The notes beneath the pieces are model-generated. The model saw only the letters and a program-made list of their open reading frames with translations. It searched no databases and was not told the DNA's origin. A stretch of 64,000 nucleotides of DNA from RHKX01 sp963823565 (GTDB taxonomy: Bacteria; Actinomycetota; Thermoleophilia; Solirubrobacterales; 70-9), in NCBI GenBank assembly GCA_963823565.1, contig CAWGLR010000003.1, positions 186,001-250,000 on the forward strand, given 5' to 3'. Made by a program: the position numbers and the translations under genes. The stretch's first letter is position 1; each line of letters opens with the position of its first letter. This document shows positions 15,285 through 24,084 of this stretch, in pieces.

Positions 15285-17057
15285 GTGTTCGAGAAGGTCC
15301 TGATCGCAAACCGCGGCGAGATCGCCATTCGCGTCATCCGCACCCTCAAGGAGATGGGGATCGGCGCGATCGCCGTCTACTCCGAGGCCGACCGCGACGC
15401 GCGCCACGCCCGCGAGGCCGACGAGGCCTACCTGCTGGGCCCGGCCGTGCCCGCCGAGAGCTACCTCAACATCGAGAAGATCCTCGAGGTCGCCGCCCAG
15501 TCCGGAGCGAACGCGATCCACCCCGGCTACGGGTTCCTCGCCGAGAACGCCCCCTTCGCCCGCGCGATCGGCGAGACCGACATCACCTGGATCGGGCCGC
15601 CCGCCGAGGCGATCGACGCGATGGGGTCCAAGACGCGGGCCCGCGAGATCATGCAGAAGGCCGGCGTCCCGATCGTCCCCGGCGCGACCGAGCCGAGCGA
15701 GACCGTCGCCGACGCGAGGAAGCTCGCCGAGGAGATCGGCTATCCGATCGCCTGCAAGGCGGCGGGCGGCGGCGGCGGCAAGGGATTCCGCGTCGCGCCG
15801 ACGGACGACGACCTCGAGGCCGCCTTCGAGGGCGCCGCCCGCGAGGGCGAGAAGTTCTTCGGCGACGCCACCGTCTATCTCGAGCGCTATCTCGAGGACC
15901 CGCGCCATGTCGAGGTCCAGGTGCTCGCCGACTCCCACGGCAACGTCATCCACCTCGGCGAGCGCGACTGCTCGATCCAGCGCCGCCACCAGAAGCTGAT
16001 CGAGGAGGCGCCGGCGCCCCACGTCGATGAGGAGATGCGCGAGCGGATCGGCAGGATCGCCACCGAGGCGGCCGAGGCGGTCGACTACCGCGGCGCCGGG
16101 ACGATCGAGGGCATGCAGGTCGGTGAGGACTACTTCTTCCTCGAGATGAACACGCGGGTCCAGGTCGAGCACTGCGTGACCGAGATGGTCACCGGCATCG
16201 ACATCGTCCGCGAGCAGGTCCGGATCGCCGCCGGCGAGCCCCTCTCGATCACCCAGGACGAGATGGAGATGCGCGGCTGGGCGATCGAGTGCCGGATCAA
16301 CGCCGAGGCGGCGCACAAGAAGTTCGCCCCCGCGCCGGGCAAGGTCGGCCACTACCTCGAGCCCTCGGGCCCCGGCGTCCGCGTCGACTCGGGCCTCGAG
16401 CGCGGCGGCGAGGTCACCCCGCTCTACGACCCTATGGTCGCCAAGCTGATCACCTGGGACGTCGATCGCGAGCACGCGACGAAGCGGATGCTGCGCGCGC
16501 TCGACGAGTACGTGATCGAGGGCCTGACCACGCTGATCCCCTTCCACCGGACGATCCTCGCCACCGAGCAGTGGGCGAAGGGCGAGACCTGCCGCGACCT
16601 GCTCGAGGATCCCGAGTGGATCAAGGCCCTGCCGCCCGACGCGCCGGGGACCGCGCCCGTCGGCGAGCATGAGGAGCCCCCCGAGCTGACCGAGCGCGAC
16701 TACAAGGTCGAGGTCGGCGGCCGGCTCTTCCCGGTCAAGGTCATCGGCCAGGCGTTCGGCAACGGCGCAGCCGCGGCCCCCGCCGCCGCCGGCAAGCGGC
16801 CGCCGAAGCGCGAGCGCAAGGCCGGCGGCGCCGCCGCGGCCTCCGGCAACGACGTCGTCGCCCCCCTCCAGGGCAGCATCTTCAAGGTCGAGGTCGCCGA
16901 GGGCGACGAGGTCGAGGAGGGCGCGCTCATCGTCGTCATCGAGGCGATGAAGATGGAGAACGAGATCACCGCCCACAAGGCGGGGAAGGTCTCCAAGCTC
17001 GCCGTCGAGGTCGGCGCCGCGATCAACGCGGGCGACCCGATCGCGACGATCGAGTAG
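15285..17057 (+). CDS. Acetyl/propionyl-CoA carboxylase alpha chain (biotin carboxylase + BCCP)
   Basis: A 590-residue biotin-dependent carboxylase subunit of the AccA3/PccA type. The biotin carboxylase domain (about 1-450) opens K-V-L-I-A-N-R-G-E-I-A-I-R and contains the ATP-grasp loop A-G-G-G-G-G-K-G and the E-M-N-T-R-V-Q-V-E-H motif. After a Pro/Ala linker, the C-terminal BCCP domain (about 515-590) has the biotinylation site E-A-M-K-M-E-N-E-I. It carboxylates biotin with ATP and bicarbonate for a separate carboxyltransferase beta subunit, which is not in this window. It starts at GTG after a close -10 box. Confidence 0.94.
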   Translation: MFEKVLIANRGEIAIRVIRTLKEMGIGAIAVYSEADRDARHAREADEAYLLGPAVPAESYLNIEKILEVAAQSGANAIHPGYGFLAENAPFARAIGETDITWIGPPAEAIDAMGSKTRAREIMQKAGVPIVPGATEPSETVADARKLAEEIGYPIACKAAGGGGGKGFRVAPTDDDLEAAFEGAAREGEKFFGDATVYLERYLEDPRHVEVQVLADSHGNVIHLGERDCSIQRRHQKLIEEAPAPHVDEEMRERIGRIATEAAEAVDYRGAGTIEGMQVGEDYFFLEMNTRVQVEHCVTEMVTGIDIVREQVRIAAGEPLSITQDEMEMRGWAIECRINAEAAHKKFAPAPGKVGHYLEPSGPGVRVDSGLERGGEVTPLYDPMVAKLITWDVDREHATKRMLRALDEYVIEGLTTLIPFHRTILATEQWAKGETCRDLLEDPEWIKALPPDAPGTAPVGEHEEPPELTERDYKVEVGGRLFPVKVIGQAFGNGAAAAPAAAGKRPPKRERKAGGAAAASGNDVVAPLQGSIFKVEVAEGDEVEEGALIVVIEAMKMENEITAHKAGKVSKLAVEVGAAINAGDPIATIE

Positions 17058-17061
17058 GGAG

Positions 17062-17325
17062 GTGGCGGCGCCGGGGGGCCGTGTCTCACACCAGGGGGGA
17101 GGGGTGTGGATCAGCAACTACACGGCTGGGAACGAGATCACCGCGACGACGATCACCGACAACGCCGCGGACGTCGGTGGAGGGCTGTCCATGGCTTGCC
17201 CGAACTACGGTGAGAAGACGTTCCTCGACGACTCGATCGCCGCCGGAAACCGCGCCGCGTCCGGGGCCGACTGCGCGAGCGATGCCCAGTCGCCCAGCCC
17301 TCCCTCCTTCGAGCTTCAGCCGTAG
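17062..17325 (+). pseudogene. Fragment of a parallel beta-helix (Pmp-like) surface protein
   Basis: A short open frame of at most 87 residues whose middle reads like repeats of secreted right-handed beta-helix proteins: I-T-A-T-T-I-T-D-N-A-A-D-V-G-G-G-L and D-D-S-I-A-A-G-N. It has no signal peptide and no complete helix, so it is best read as a decayed remnant. A GTG at 17104 preceded by GGGGGGAGG could still allow expression. Neighbours are unrelated housekeeping genes. No further pieces are seen up to 17492. Confidence 0.5.
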
Positions 17326-17492
17326 AGGCCGGCACCCGGCCACGGACCAACCGGTCAGTCGTGTGCCGTCAACGGACCATGCGCTCCTCTCCGCTGGAAC
17401 GGGCGGGGCGGCACCGTCCTGTTCACCTTCTACTAGAGAACGCACGCGAGGCCGCGTCCAACGCGATCCTGCGCATTCTTCGGAGGTTGGCG

Positions 17493-18488
17493 ATGATGCG
17501 ATCCATGCGAAAGGGGCTGCTGGCAGCGGTCGCCGTCCTCCTCCTCGCGGCGGGGGTCGTCTTCAGCGGGCTGCTCGCCGACACCGAGCTCGGGCGGGGG
17601 GTCGACTCCGGGGGCGGGGCGACGCGGACCGTCGCCGACGTCGGCTTCGGCTCCGCGGTCGACCGGGCCCAGGCGCAGACCGACTCGAGCGCGCCGAAGG
17701 TCGAGGCGCCCTCGCGCTTCGCCCTCGAGCCGGAGGTCGATCCGCTGCCGGTCGAGCACGATTTCGCCGACCCGCCGCGCGCCGGCGTGATGTTCGACCT
17801 CGACACGGGGGAGATCCTCTGGGCGCGCCACCCCGACCGCGAGCTGCCGATCGCGAGCCTGACGAAGATGATGACCGCCTGGGTGATCGCCAGCCGGCAC
17901 CGTCCCGGAGAGAAGGTCTTGATCTCGAGGGACGCGGTCCGCACCGGCGGATCGAAGGTCGGCGTGCTGCCCGAGGGCGAGGAGGTGAAGCTCGGGGCGC
18001 TGATGGAGGGCCTCCTGCTCGTCTCCGGCAACGACGCGGCGACCGCGCTCGCCGAGCACGACGCCGGTAGCGTGAAGCGCTTCGTCGCGCGGATGAACGA
18101 TGAGGCCCGGCGCCTCGGCATGAGCTGCACCCACTTCACGAGCCCCCACGGCCTGCTCGACAAGGGCAACCACTCCTGCCCGCGCGACCTCGGCCTGCTC
18201 GCCCGCGCCGACCTCTCCGAGCCGCTGATCGCCGGGATCGCGCGATCGGACCACGTGCGCCGGCCGTTCCCGATCAAGGGCGGCTTCCTCGACCTCTACA
18301 ACATCAATCCGTTCATCGAGGAGGGCTCCTCCTACACCGGACTGAAGACGGGCTACACCGACGCCGCCGGCCGCTGCTACGTGACCACCGCCGAGCGCGG
18401 AGGCCGCGAGCTCGGGGTCGTGCTGCTCGACTCGCCGAACCCGCTCGATCAGGTGCCGAAGCTGCTCGAGCTCGGGGCCAGGGCCTGA
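17493..18488 (+). CDS. Serine D-Ala-D-Ala carboxypeptidase (S11 / low-mass PBP)
   Basis: A 331-residue penicillin-binding protein that trims the terminal D-alanine of peptidoglycan stem peptides outside the membrane. The ATG at 17493 has GGAGG six bases upstream and opens a signal anchor (about residues 7-25). The three active-site motifs are present: A-S-L-T-K (SxxK), S-G-N, and L-K-T-G-Y (KTG). It lacks the long C-terminal beta domain of larger relatives. Its TGA overlaps the ATG of the next gene. Confidence 0.92.
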   Translation: MMRSMRKGLLAAVAVLLLAAGVVFSGLLADTELGRGVDSGGGATRTVADVGFGSAVDRAQAQTDSSAPKVEAPSRFALEPEVDPLPVEHDFADPPRAGVMFDLDTGEILWARHPDRELPIASLTKMMTAWVIASRHRPGEKVLISRDAVRTGGSKVGVLPEGEEVKLGALMEGLLLVSGNDAATALAEHDAGSVKRFVARMNDEARRLGMSCTHFTSPHGLLDKGNHSCPRDLGLLARADLSEPLIAGIARSDHVRRPFPIKGGFLDLYNINPFIEEGSSYTGLKTGYTDAAGRCYVTTAERGGRELGVVLLDSPNPLDQVPKLLELGARA

Positions 18489-19408
18489 TGGCGGCCGACC
18501 GCTCCGCGGCGCTCGCCGCGCTGCCGTGGCGCGCACCGGCGGGGCCGCGGCCCGAGCTGCCGCTGCCCCCGGGGTCGATGCCGCTCCGCTTCGCGGGCGG
18601 CTGGCGGAAGCGCTGGCGCTACGTCTCCGCGTTCGGCGACGAGCTGATGCTCTGCGCCGCCAGCGTCCAGGTCGGCCCGGGGGCCCAGACCTTCTGGGCG
18701 ATCCTCGACCGCGAGTCCGGCGAGATCCACGAGCGCACCCGGATGCGCCCACCGATCGCCCGCGGCGAGGTCTGGAACGAGGACGACGACGGCCAGCCGC
18801 TCGAGATCGGCTTCGAGGATCGCGGCGCGATCACCCGGATCGCCTCGGGCGAGATCACCGCCAAAGTGGTCAACCGCGGCGGCGAGTGGCAGGAGGTCGT
18901 GTGCCCGGCGCTGGACGACGGGACGACGAGGTACGTCTGGACCCGCAAGCGCGTCGCCGCGGTCGACGTCGACGTCAAGCTGCCCGGCGGCAAGCGGGTG
19001 AAGGCGAGCATGCGCGGAGTCGAGGACGAGTCGGCGGGGTATCACCCGCGCCACACCGAGTGGAGCTGGTCGGCGGGCGTCGGCGTCGCCGCCGACGGCC
19101 GCGCGGTCGGCTGGAACCTCGTCGCCGGCGTCAACGACCCCGAGGCGGCGAGCGAACGGGCGATCTGGGTCGAGGGCGAGCCGATCCGCGAGCCCGGCCC
19201 GATCGCCTTCGAGGACCTCGAGGCCATCCGCTTCGCCGGCGGGGAGGCGCTCAACTTCACCGCAGAGGCCGAGCGCCGGAAGGAGGAGAACAAGCTGATC
19301 GTCCGCTACTCCTACCGCCAGCCCTTCGGCACCTTCGCCGGCTCTCTCGACGGCGTCGAGCTCGCCTCTGGCCTCGGCGTCATGGAGCACCACGACGCCG
19401 TCTGGTGA
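18488..19408 (+). CDS. DUF2804 family protein
   Basis: A 306-residue soluble protein without signal or membrane segments. Family-like blocks include W-A-I-L-D-R, W-S-W-S-A-G, A-V-G-W-N-L-V-A-G-V-N-D-P, the Q-P-F-G-T-F-A-G-S-L-D-G block and the closing G-L-G-V-M-E-H-H-D-A-V-W. DUF2804 members are widespread and uncharacterised; some have been compared with lipocalin-like or CrtC-like folds. The start shares a base with the preceding carboxypeptidase stop (TGATG), indicating translational coupling, although no functional link is obvious. Confidence 0.8.
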   Translation: MAADRSAALAALPWRAPAGPRPELPLPPGSMPLRFAGGWRKRWRYVSAFGDELMLCAASVQVGPGAQTFWAILDRESGEIHERTRMRPPIARGEVWNEDDDGQPLEIGFEDRGAITRIASGEITAKVVNRGGEWQEVVCPALDDGTTRYVWTRKRVAAVDVDVKLPGGKRVKASMRGVEDESAGYHPRHTEWSWSAGVGVAADGRAVGWNLVAGVNDPEAASERAIWVEGEPIREPGPIAFEDLEAIRFAGGEALNFTAEAERRKEENKLIVRYSYRQPFGTFAGSLDGVELASGLGVMEHHDAVW

Positions 19409-19451
19409 GAAACCGGCGTCCCGCTTCCGGCAAAGACTTCCCGTCGCGCTG

Positions 19452-19633
19452 ATGACCGCCGCCGGCTCGGCGGTGCCGATCGCGATCATCCCGCTCGTCG
19501 GCGTCGCGCGCGCGGGCGGATGGGGGAGGAGGCCTTCGCCGGGATCGCCGTCTTCGTCGCGATCGCCGGGCTGATGAACGCGAGGCTTCCGACGCGGGCG
19601 ATCCCCGGCGGCGAGCTCCCGGCGCCCCTCTGA
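19452..19633 (+). pseudogene. Possible frameshifted remnant of a small membrane protein
   Basis: An ATG opens M-T-A-A-G-S-A-V-P-I-A-I-I-P-L-V-G-V-A-R-A-G-G. A change of frame near the GGGGG stretch at about 19522 then continues as E-A-F-A-G-I-A-V-F-V-A-I-A-G-L-M-N-A-R-L-P. Together these would make two hydrophobic helices, but the single frame is lost. There is no ribosome binding site. It lies in the gap before convergent genes and could be noise. Confidence 0.3.
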
Positions 19634-19645
19634 GCCCGGGGCGAT

Positions 19646-20290
19646 TCACCGACCCCAGCGGCTCTCCACCTTCCCGCGCCACGGTGGCTCCTCGCCGGCG
19701 CGGAACTCCGCGTCGTCGCGACCGAGGAGCGTCTCGAGCGGGACCAGCACCGGGTCGGCGGAGTCGGGGAGCGGGGTCTTCGCGTAGCCGGTGAGCTCGG
19801 CGGTCGTCAGGCGCCGGGTGATGCGCTCCCAGCCGATCGTCGGCCGGTAGATCCAGTAGTCGATCGCGATCCATCCCGGCCCGCGGCGGACGTGGGTGAA
19901 GGCGGTGCTGCGGCGATTGGAGGCGGTGAGGTGGAGGTCGCCGCCCGCTCCCGGCGTGGCGCAGCTAGCCTGCCGGCAGCGGCGGTAGTCGACGCCGACG
20001 AGCCCGACGCCGTCGGCGTCGGCGCGGGCCTCCGGGGGTGGCGCCAGGGCGCGTACGGCGCCGGCGACCTCGCGGCCGTAGGCCTCGGTCAGCGGGTCCT
20101 GCCAGCAGGGGTCGGGGTGGCGGACGGCGCAGCGCTGCTTGAAGGCGATGGCGGCGGCGAGCGAGGCGTCCTCCGGCGGCTTCGCGAGAAGCACCGCGAG
20201 GACGGCGGTCGCGGCCAGCGCCAGCAGCAGGACGAGGGCCGCGTGCTCGACGGAGGCGGCGCCGCGGTCGTGTCGATGTCTGGCTCCCAT
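19646..20290 (-). CDS. Secreted/anchored protein with TadE-like N-terminus (hypothetical)
   Basis: A 214-residue protein with a short basic head and the stretch R-G-A-A-S-V-E-H-A-A-L followed by about 18 hydrophobic residues. This resembles the class III signal of TadE/Flp pseudopilins, including the Glu five residues after the processing-site alanine/glycine. The remaining domain has four cysteines in pairs suitable for disulphides and ends W-R-G-K-V-E-S-R-W. No other tad pilus gene is in the window, so it is an orphan or an envelope protein with a similar signal. The function is unknown. Confidence 0.65.
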   Translation of the reverse strand: MGARHRHDRGAASVEHAALVLLLALAATAVLAVLLAKPPEDASLAAAIAFKQRCAVRHPDPCWQDPLTEAYGREVAGAVRALAPPPEARADADGVGLVGVDYRRCRQASCATPGAGGDLHLTASNRRSTAFTHVRRGPGWIAIDYWIYRPTIGWERITRRLTTAELTGYAKTPLPDSADPVLVPLETLLGRDDAEFRAGEEPPWRGKVESRWGR

Positions 20291-20369
20291 GAGCCGACCG
20301 TAGGCCGGAAGGGGACACGGGTGTGAAGCAAGGAGTGACTTTTCGCCGACGGGTGCGTGACGATTCGCC

Positions 20370-21047
20370 TCAGCCGCCGAAGCCGCTCGTCACCAGCCCG
20401 ACGACGACCGCCGCGGCGACCCAGAGGATCGCGAGCGAGACCGCGCCGATCGAAAGGCGCCCGGCTGCGCGCCAGCCGAGGCCCGGCGCCGGCGAGCGCT
20501 CGCCGGCGCCGATCCGCTCGACGCCCGCGGCCGGCTCGGGGAGCCCGCGCCGCAGGCGGATCGCGTACGCGACCGCCGAGACCAGGAAGAGTGCGGTGCT
20601 GATCAGCAGCCAGCGGCCGAGGTAGGGATCGACGCTCTGGCCGGTCGTTCCCATGTAGCTCTCGGGCGCGATGCGGAGGACCAGGGGCAGGTAGGCGAGC
20701 AGCAGCAGCAGCGAGAGCGCGGCGGGAACGCGGACGTGGTTGAGGGCGCCCGCCGCCATCGACCGCGACGTGGAAGTCCGCGAGGCGGCGCCGCGCGAGA
20801 GCCGCAGCAGCACGCTGTAGGCTGGAAGAGCGACGAAGTCGTGCAGGAGAGCTGCGAGCAGCAGCCAGAGCAGGATCCGCGTCGAGCCCGGGATCTCGGT
20901 GATCCGCAGCAGCGCGTAGCCGATCAGTGCCAGGCTGAACAGGGTCGCCAGCAGGTGGAGGGGCTGGGCGCCGTACTCGTAGCGGAAGCGGTCGAGACCG
21001 CCGCGGCCCACCTCCGCCTCACCGCCCTCGCGCTCGCGAATCGGCAC
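20370..21047 (-). CDS. Polytopic membrane protein of molybdo-oxidoreductase operon (hypothetical)
   Basis: A 225-residue protein with about five hydrophobic segments (roughly residues 30-50, 57-78, 100-125, 145-165 and 195-220) separated by Arg-rich loops. No catalytic or cofactor motif is evident. It begins four bases after the stop of the membrane molybdo-oxidoreductase gene, so it is the last member of the minus-strand operon starting at the GT2 gene. It could be a quinone-side or membrane partner of that enzyme, which is inference from position only. Confidence 0.65.
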   Translation of the reverse strand: MPIREREGGEAEVGRGGLDRFRYEYGAQPLHLLATLFSLALIGYALLRITEIPGSTRILLWLLLAALLHDFVALPAYSVLLRLSRGAASRTSTSRSMAAGALNHVRVPAALSLLLLLAYLPLVLRIAPESYMGTTGQSVDPYLGRWLLISTALFLVSAVAYAIRLRRGLPEPAAGVERIGAGERSPAPGLGWRAAGRLSIGAVSLAILWVAAAVVVGLVTSGFGG

Positions 21048-21050
21048 CGG

Positions 21051-22382
21051 TCAGGCCTCCACGAAGGTCATCCTCGCGACCCATTTCGTGTTGTGGACGC
21101 CGGGCAGCGCCGGGACGATCACCCGGGCCGGGTAGCCGTGGTCGAGGCTGAGGTCGGCGTCGTTGACCTTCAGCGCGAGCAGGGACCGCCCATCCTCGAT
21201 CTGGTTGGAGGCGAGCGTCGCCTGGCGGAACGCGCCGCCCTCCTGCAGCGACTCGACGAGAACCGCCCATCCGGCCGGGCGCCCGCCCATCTCGGCGATC
21301 GCCGCAAGCGGCACGCCGGTCCAGGTCTGCCACGTCGTCCAGCCCTCGACGCAGGCGATCGGCAGCCGCTCGGTGCGCTGGTCCATCGCCAGCAGGTCGG
21401 CGCGGCTGAAATCGAGGTCGCGCTCGCCGCCCGTCACCCGCAACCGCCAGCCCTCCCCCGTCTGCTCTTCGGAGATGCCCGCGAGCGCGGCGGTCTTGTT
21501 GACCTGGAAGTCGTCCGGGCCGGCCGGGCCGCCGGTCTGTCCGCGCGGTGCCAGCAGCGCGATCTCGCGGACGCCGCCGAGCAGGCTCTGGCCGGCGGTC
21601 ATCAGCGCCAGTCCGAGCGAGCCGGCGCCGACCGCACCGAGGAAGCCCCGCCGCGAGATCGTCGGCGGATGCGGGTCGGGGGAGGCGAGCGTGTCGACGG
21701 TGGGGTCGGCCACGCGCAGCCGCTCTATCCCCTCCCCGAGCGGCCGGAAGGCTCCCTCGCGGCGGAAGGTCGAGGCGACGATCGGCAGCTTCAGCGCCAG
21801 GTGGAGCGCCAGCGCGCCGAGGAAGATGAACGCCGCGTAGTAGTGGGCGGGGACGAACGAGAACCCGAACGGCAGCCAGTACTCGACGTTGATCACGCCG
21901 GAGACCAGCAGGAAGATCGACGAGCCGACGAGGGCGAGGACGGTGAGCCGCTCGAGCGCGTGGGCGACCGAGCGGGCCGCGGGCCGCTCGAACAGCCGCG
22001 GGATCACCGACCAGAGCTTCGCCAGCAGCAACGGGATCAGCGTGAAGCCGGCGATCAGGTGCACCGACTGGGTCAGCGAGTAGAGCCAGACCGGCCGGGT
22101 CGGCCAGTCGAAGAAGTAGAGGTCGACCTCGAAGCCACCGCTGACGTCGTTGGCGCCGAGGCCGGGGTTGTATGCGGCGTGGGAGAGGAAGCCGGTGAGC
22201 GCGGCGATCGCGAGCAGCGGCAGCATCGCCGAGCCGATGAACGACGTCAGCCAGCGCCCGCGCAGCGGGCTGGTCCAGAACTCGCGCCTGAACGGGCCGA
22301 CGCGGGGAGGGTCGGGCGCCGGCGGCCGGCGGGCGTCCTCGCTCTCCTCGACCAGCTTCCCGAGCCGCTCGAGGCCGGCCAT
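21051..22382 (-). CDS. Membrane molybdopterin oxidoreductase fused to b-type membrane domain
   Basis: A 443-residue fusion. Residues about 45-205 have four membrane helices with histidines (H68, H108, H180, H194) at positions that could bind haem, like a cytochrome b561-type anchor. An internal twin-arginine motif S-R-R-G-F-L-G (244-250) precedes another helix. The C-terminal sulfite-oxidase-type (Oxidored_molyb) domain follows, with the Mo-binding Cys in I-A-C-V-E-G-W (C344) and G-V-H-N-T-K-W-V. It probably oxidises or reduces a small substrate outside the membrane and exchanges electrons through the anchor. The substrate is unknown. Confidence 0.85.
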   Translation of the reverse strand: MAGLERLGKLVEESEDARRPPAPDPPRVGPFRREFWTSPLRGRWLTSFIGSAMLPLLAIAALTGFLSHAAYNPGLGANDVSGGFEVDLYFFDWPTRPVWLYSLTQSVHLIAGFTLIPLLLAKLWSVIPRLFERPAARSVAHALERLTVLALVGSSIFLLVSGVINVEYWLPFGFSFVPAHYYAAFIFLGALALHLALKLPIVASTFRREGAFRPLGEGIERLRVADPTVDTLASPDPHPPTISRRGFLGAVGAGSLGLALMTAGQSLLGGVREIALLAPRGQTGGPAGPDDFQVNKTAALAGISEEQTGEGWRLRVTGGERDLDFSRADLLAMDQRTERLPIACVEGWTTWQTWTGVPLAAIAEMGGRPAGWAVLVESLQEGGAFRQATLASNQIEDGRSLLALKVNDADLSLDHGYPARVIVPALPGVHNTKWVARMTFVEA

Positions 22383-22387
22383 CGCGG

Positions 22388-23410
22388 CTAGCCTTCCTCG
22401 GCCGGGTCGAAGACCTGGATCGCGCCGTCGTCGCGGCCGACCACGACGACGCGCCCGCTGGCCTCGTCGACGCCGACGCTGTTCGGCTGCCGGACGGTCG
22501 GAAACGTCGCGACGACCTTCGGGGCGCCGTCGCCGATCTCGATCCGGTCGACCTCGTTGGCGCCGGTGCGCGTCACCCAGAGCTCGTCGCGGGACTCGTC
22601 GATCGTGATGCCGTAGGGGCTGTCGGGGAGGTTGACCCGGTCGAGCAGCCGTGGGTCGCCGTCGGGCCCCTCGCCCTCGTAGACGAGCAGGGCGTCGCCG
22701 CCGGTGTCGGTGACGTAGAAGCGGCCGTCACCGGAGGCGACGACGTGGCTCGGCCCGGCACCTCCTTCGAGCACCGCGACCTCCTCGAGCGAGTCCGCGT
22801 CCCAGAACGCCACCTCGCGGGCGGCCACCGCGACGGCGGCGACGAGGTCGCCCGACGCCGCGACGCCGCCCGGCTGCTCGGGTGCGGGGAGGGTGTCGCT
22901 CACACGGCCTCCCTTGACGACAGAGATCGTGTCGCCGCCCTCGTCGGCGACGAAGATCCGGCCGTTCGCGACCTCGACGGCGTCGTGGGGGAAGTCGCCG
23001 GTGCGGATCTCGACCGGGACCTGCACGCACGTGTGATCGGCGGCGCAGGGCACGCTCACCTCCCACAGCAGGTCGCTGTACTCGATCGGGACGAGCAGGG
23101 TGCGGCCGTTCGCCGCCATCTCCAGGTGCCGAGCGGGGTTCGGCGTCTCCACTCTTCCCACTACGTCGAGATCGGCCAAGTCGATCATGTCCAGCCGGTC
23201 CGGATCGCGGACCGCGACGGTCGCGATGCCGCCGCCGGAGACCGCGACGCCCTCGGCCTCGAACCCCAGCCGCAGCACCCGCCCCGCGGGCCGGTCGCTC
23301 AGCGCCGGCGAGGCCGCGGGCTCGGCCGGCGGCGGGTTCGCCTCCTCCGAGCCGCAGCCGCCGGCGAGCGCCGCCGCCGCGAGCGCGCCGAGCAGCGCGA
23401 CCCGCCTCAT
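22388..23410 (-). CDS. YVTN-type beta-propeller lipoprotein
   Basis: A 340-residue protein with a lipoprotein signal ending A-L-A-G-G-C (C19). Repeated blades follow, of the type F-Y-V-T-D-T-G-G-D-A-L-L-V-Y and I-F-V-A-D-E-G-G-D-T-I-S-V. These form a seven-bladed propeller as in YVTN and NHL-like secreted proteins. It should sit on the outer face of the membrane, next to the molybdo-oxidoreductase encoded six bases downstream. Its ATG overlaps the stop of the DUF2064 gene by four bases (ATGA), so the genes are tightly coupled. A scaffold or substrate-presenting role is speculation. Confidence 0.82.
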   Translation of the reverse strand: MRRVALLGALAAAALAGGCGSEEANPPPAEPAASPALSDRPAGRVLRLGFEAEGVAVSGGGIATVAVRDPDRLDMIDLADLDVVGRVETPNPARHLEMAANGRTLLVPIEYSDLLWEVSVPCAADHTCVQVPVEIRTGDFPHDAVEVANGRIFVADEGGDTISVVKGGRVSDTLPAPEQPGGVAASGDLVAAVAVAAREVAFWDADSLEEVAVLEGGAGPSHVVASGDGRFYVTDTGGDALLVYEGEGPDGDPRLLDRVNLPDSPYGITIDESRDELWVTRTGANEVDRIEIGDGAPKVVATFPTVRQPNSVGVDEASGRVVVVGRDDGAIQVFDPAEEG

Positions 23411-24084
23411 GCCGCCTCTCGCTCCGCGTCCCAGAGGGCCCGCGCCATTCGCGTCCAGGGAGCGATCGCGGCGATCGCGCGGGCGTCGTCGAGCGTGTCG
23501 ACGTCGCGCAGCTGCTCGAGCTCGCTCCAGCGCAGGCCGACCTCGCGCAGCCGCTCGCGCTGCCGGTCACCGGTGTCGTCGGCGCTCATCGGCACGCCAG
23601 CGAAAGCGCCGGGGTCGCCGTCGCGGAAGCCGATCGCCCAGTAGCCGCCGTCGGAGGCGGGGCCGAGGACGGCATCGACACCGTCGGCGAGAAGCGCCGA
23701 CGACGCCTCGGCGAGGAGCCCGGCGGTGAGCTGCGGCGTATCCATGCCGACGAGCACCGCGGGCGCCGCGCCGGAGTCCGCGAACGCGCCGGCGAGCCGG
23801 TCGGCGAGGCCGCCCCCGCGCTGGGGGATCACCTCGAAGCCGGCGTCCGGAAGCCAGGGTCCGGGCTCGCCGTCGAGCGCCAGCACCCGTCTGCGCGCCG
23901 GCGCCTCGGCCGCCGCCCACAGGGTGTCGGCCAGGCACGCCTCCGCGACCGCCGCGGCGCCCTCGGGGCCGAGGTCGGGGATCAGCCGGGTCTTCGCCTT
24001 GCCCGGGAGCGGCTCCTTGGCGATCACGATCAGGGATACGTCGCCCACGATGGGCGATACGTCGCCGCGCGAGGGTGGGATCAC
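23407..24084 (-). CDS. DUF2064 / TIGR04282-type transferase
   Basis: A 225-residue protein related to nucleotidyl/glycosyltransferases of the GT-A fold: L-I-V-I-A-K-E-P-L-P-G-K-A-K-T-R-L near the start, then V-L-V-G-M-D-T-P-Q-L and the L-G-P-A-S-D-G-G-Y-W-A-I-G-F motif. The family is annotated as TIGR04282, linked in some bacteria to arsenosugar synthesis, and resembles CofC and MobA. The GTG at 24084 is chosen because it overlaps the upstream GT2 stop (GTGA); its own stop overlaps the lipoprotein start (ATGA). Two imperfect GACGTATC copies lie near its start. Confidence 0.85.
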   Translation of the reverse strand: MIPPSRGDVSPIVGDVSLIVIAKEPLPGKAKTRLIPDLGPEGAAAVAEACLADTLWAAAEAPARRRVLALDGEPGPWLPDAGFEVIPQRGGGLADRLAGAFADSGAAPAVLVGMDTPQLTAGLLAEASSALLADGVDAVLGPASDGGYWAIGFRDGDPGAFAGVPMSADDTGDRQRERLREVGLRWSELEQLRDVDTLDDARAIAAIAPWTRMARALWDAEREAA

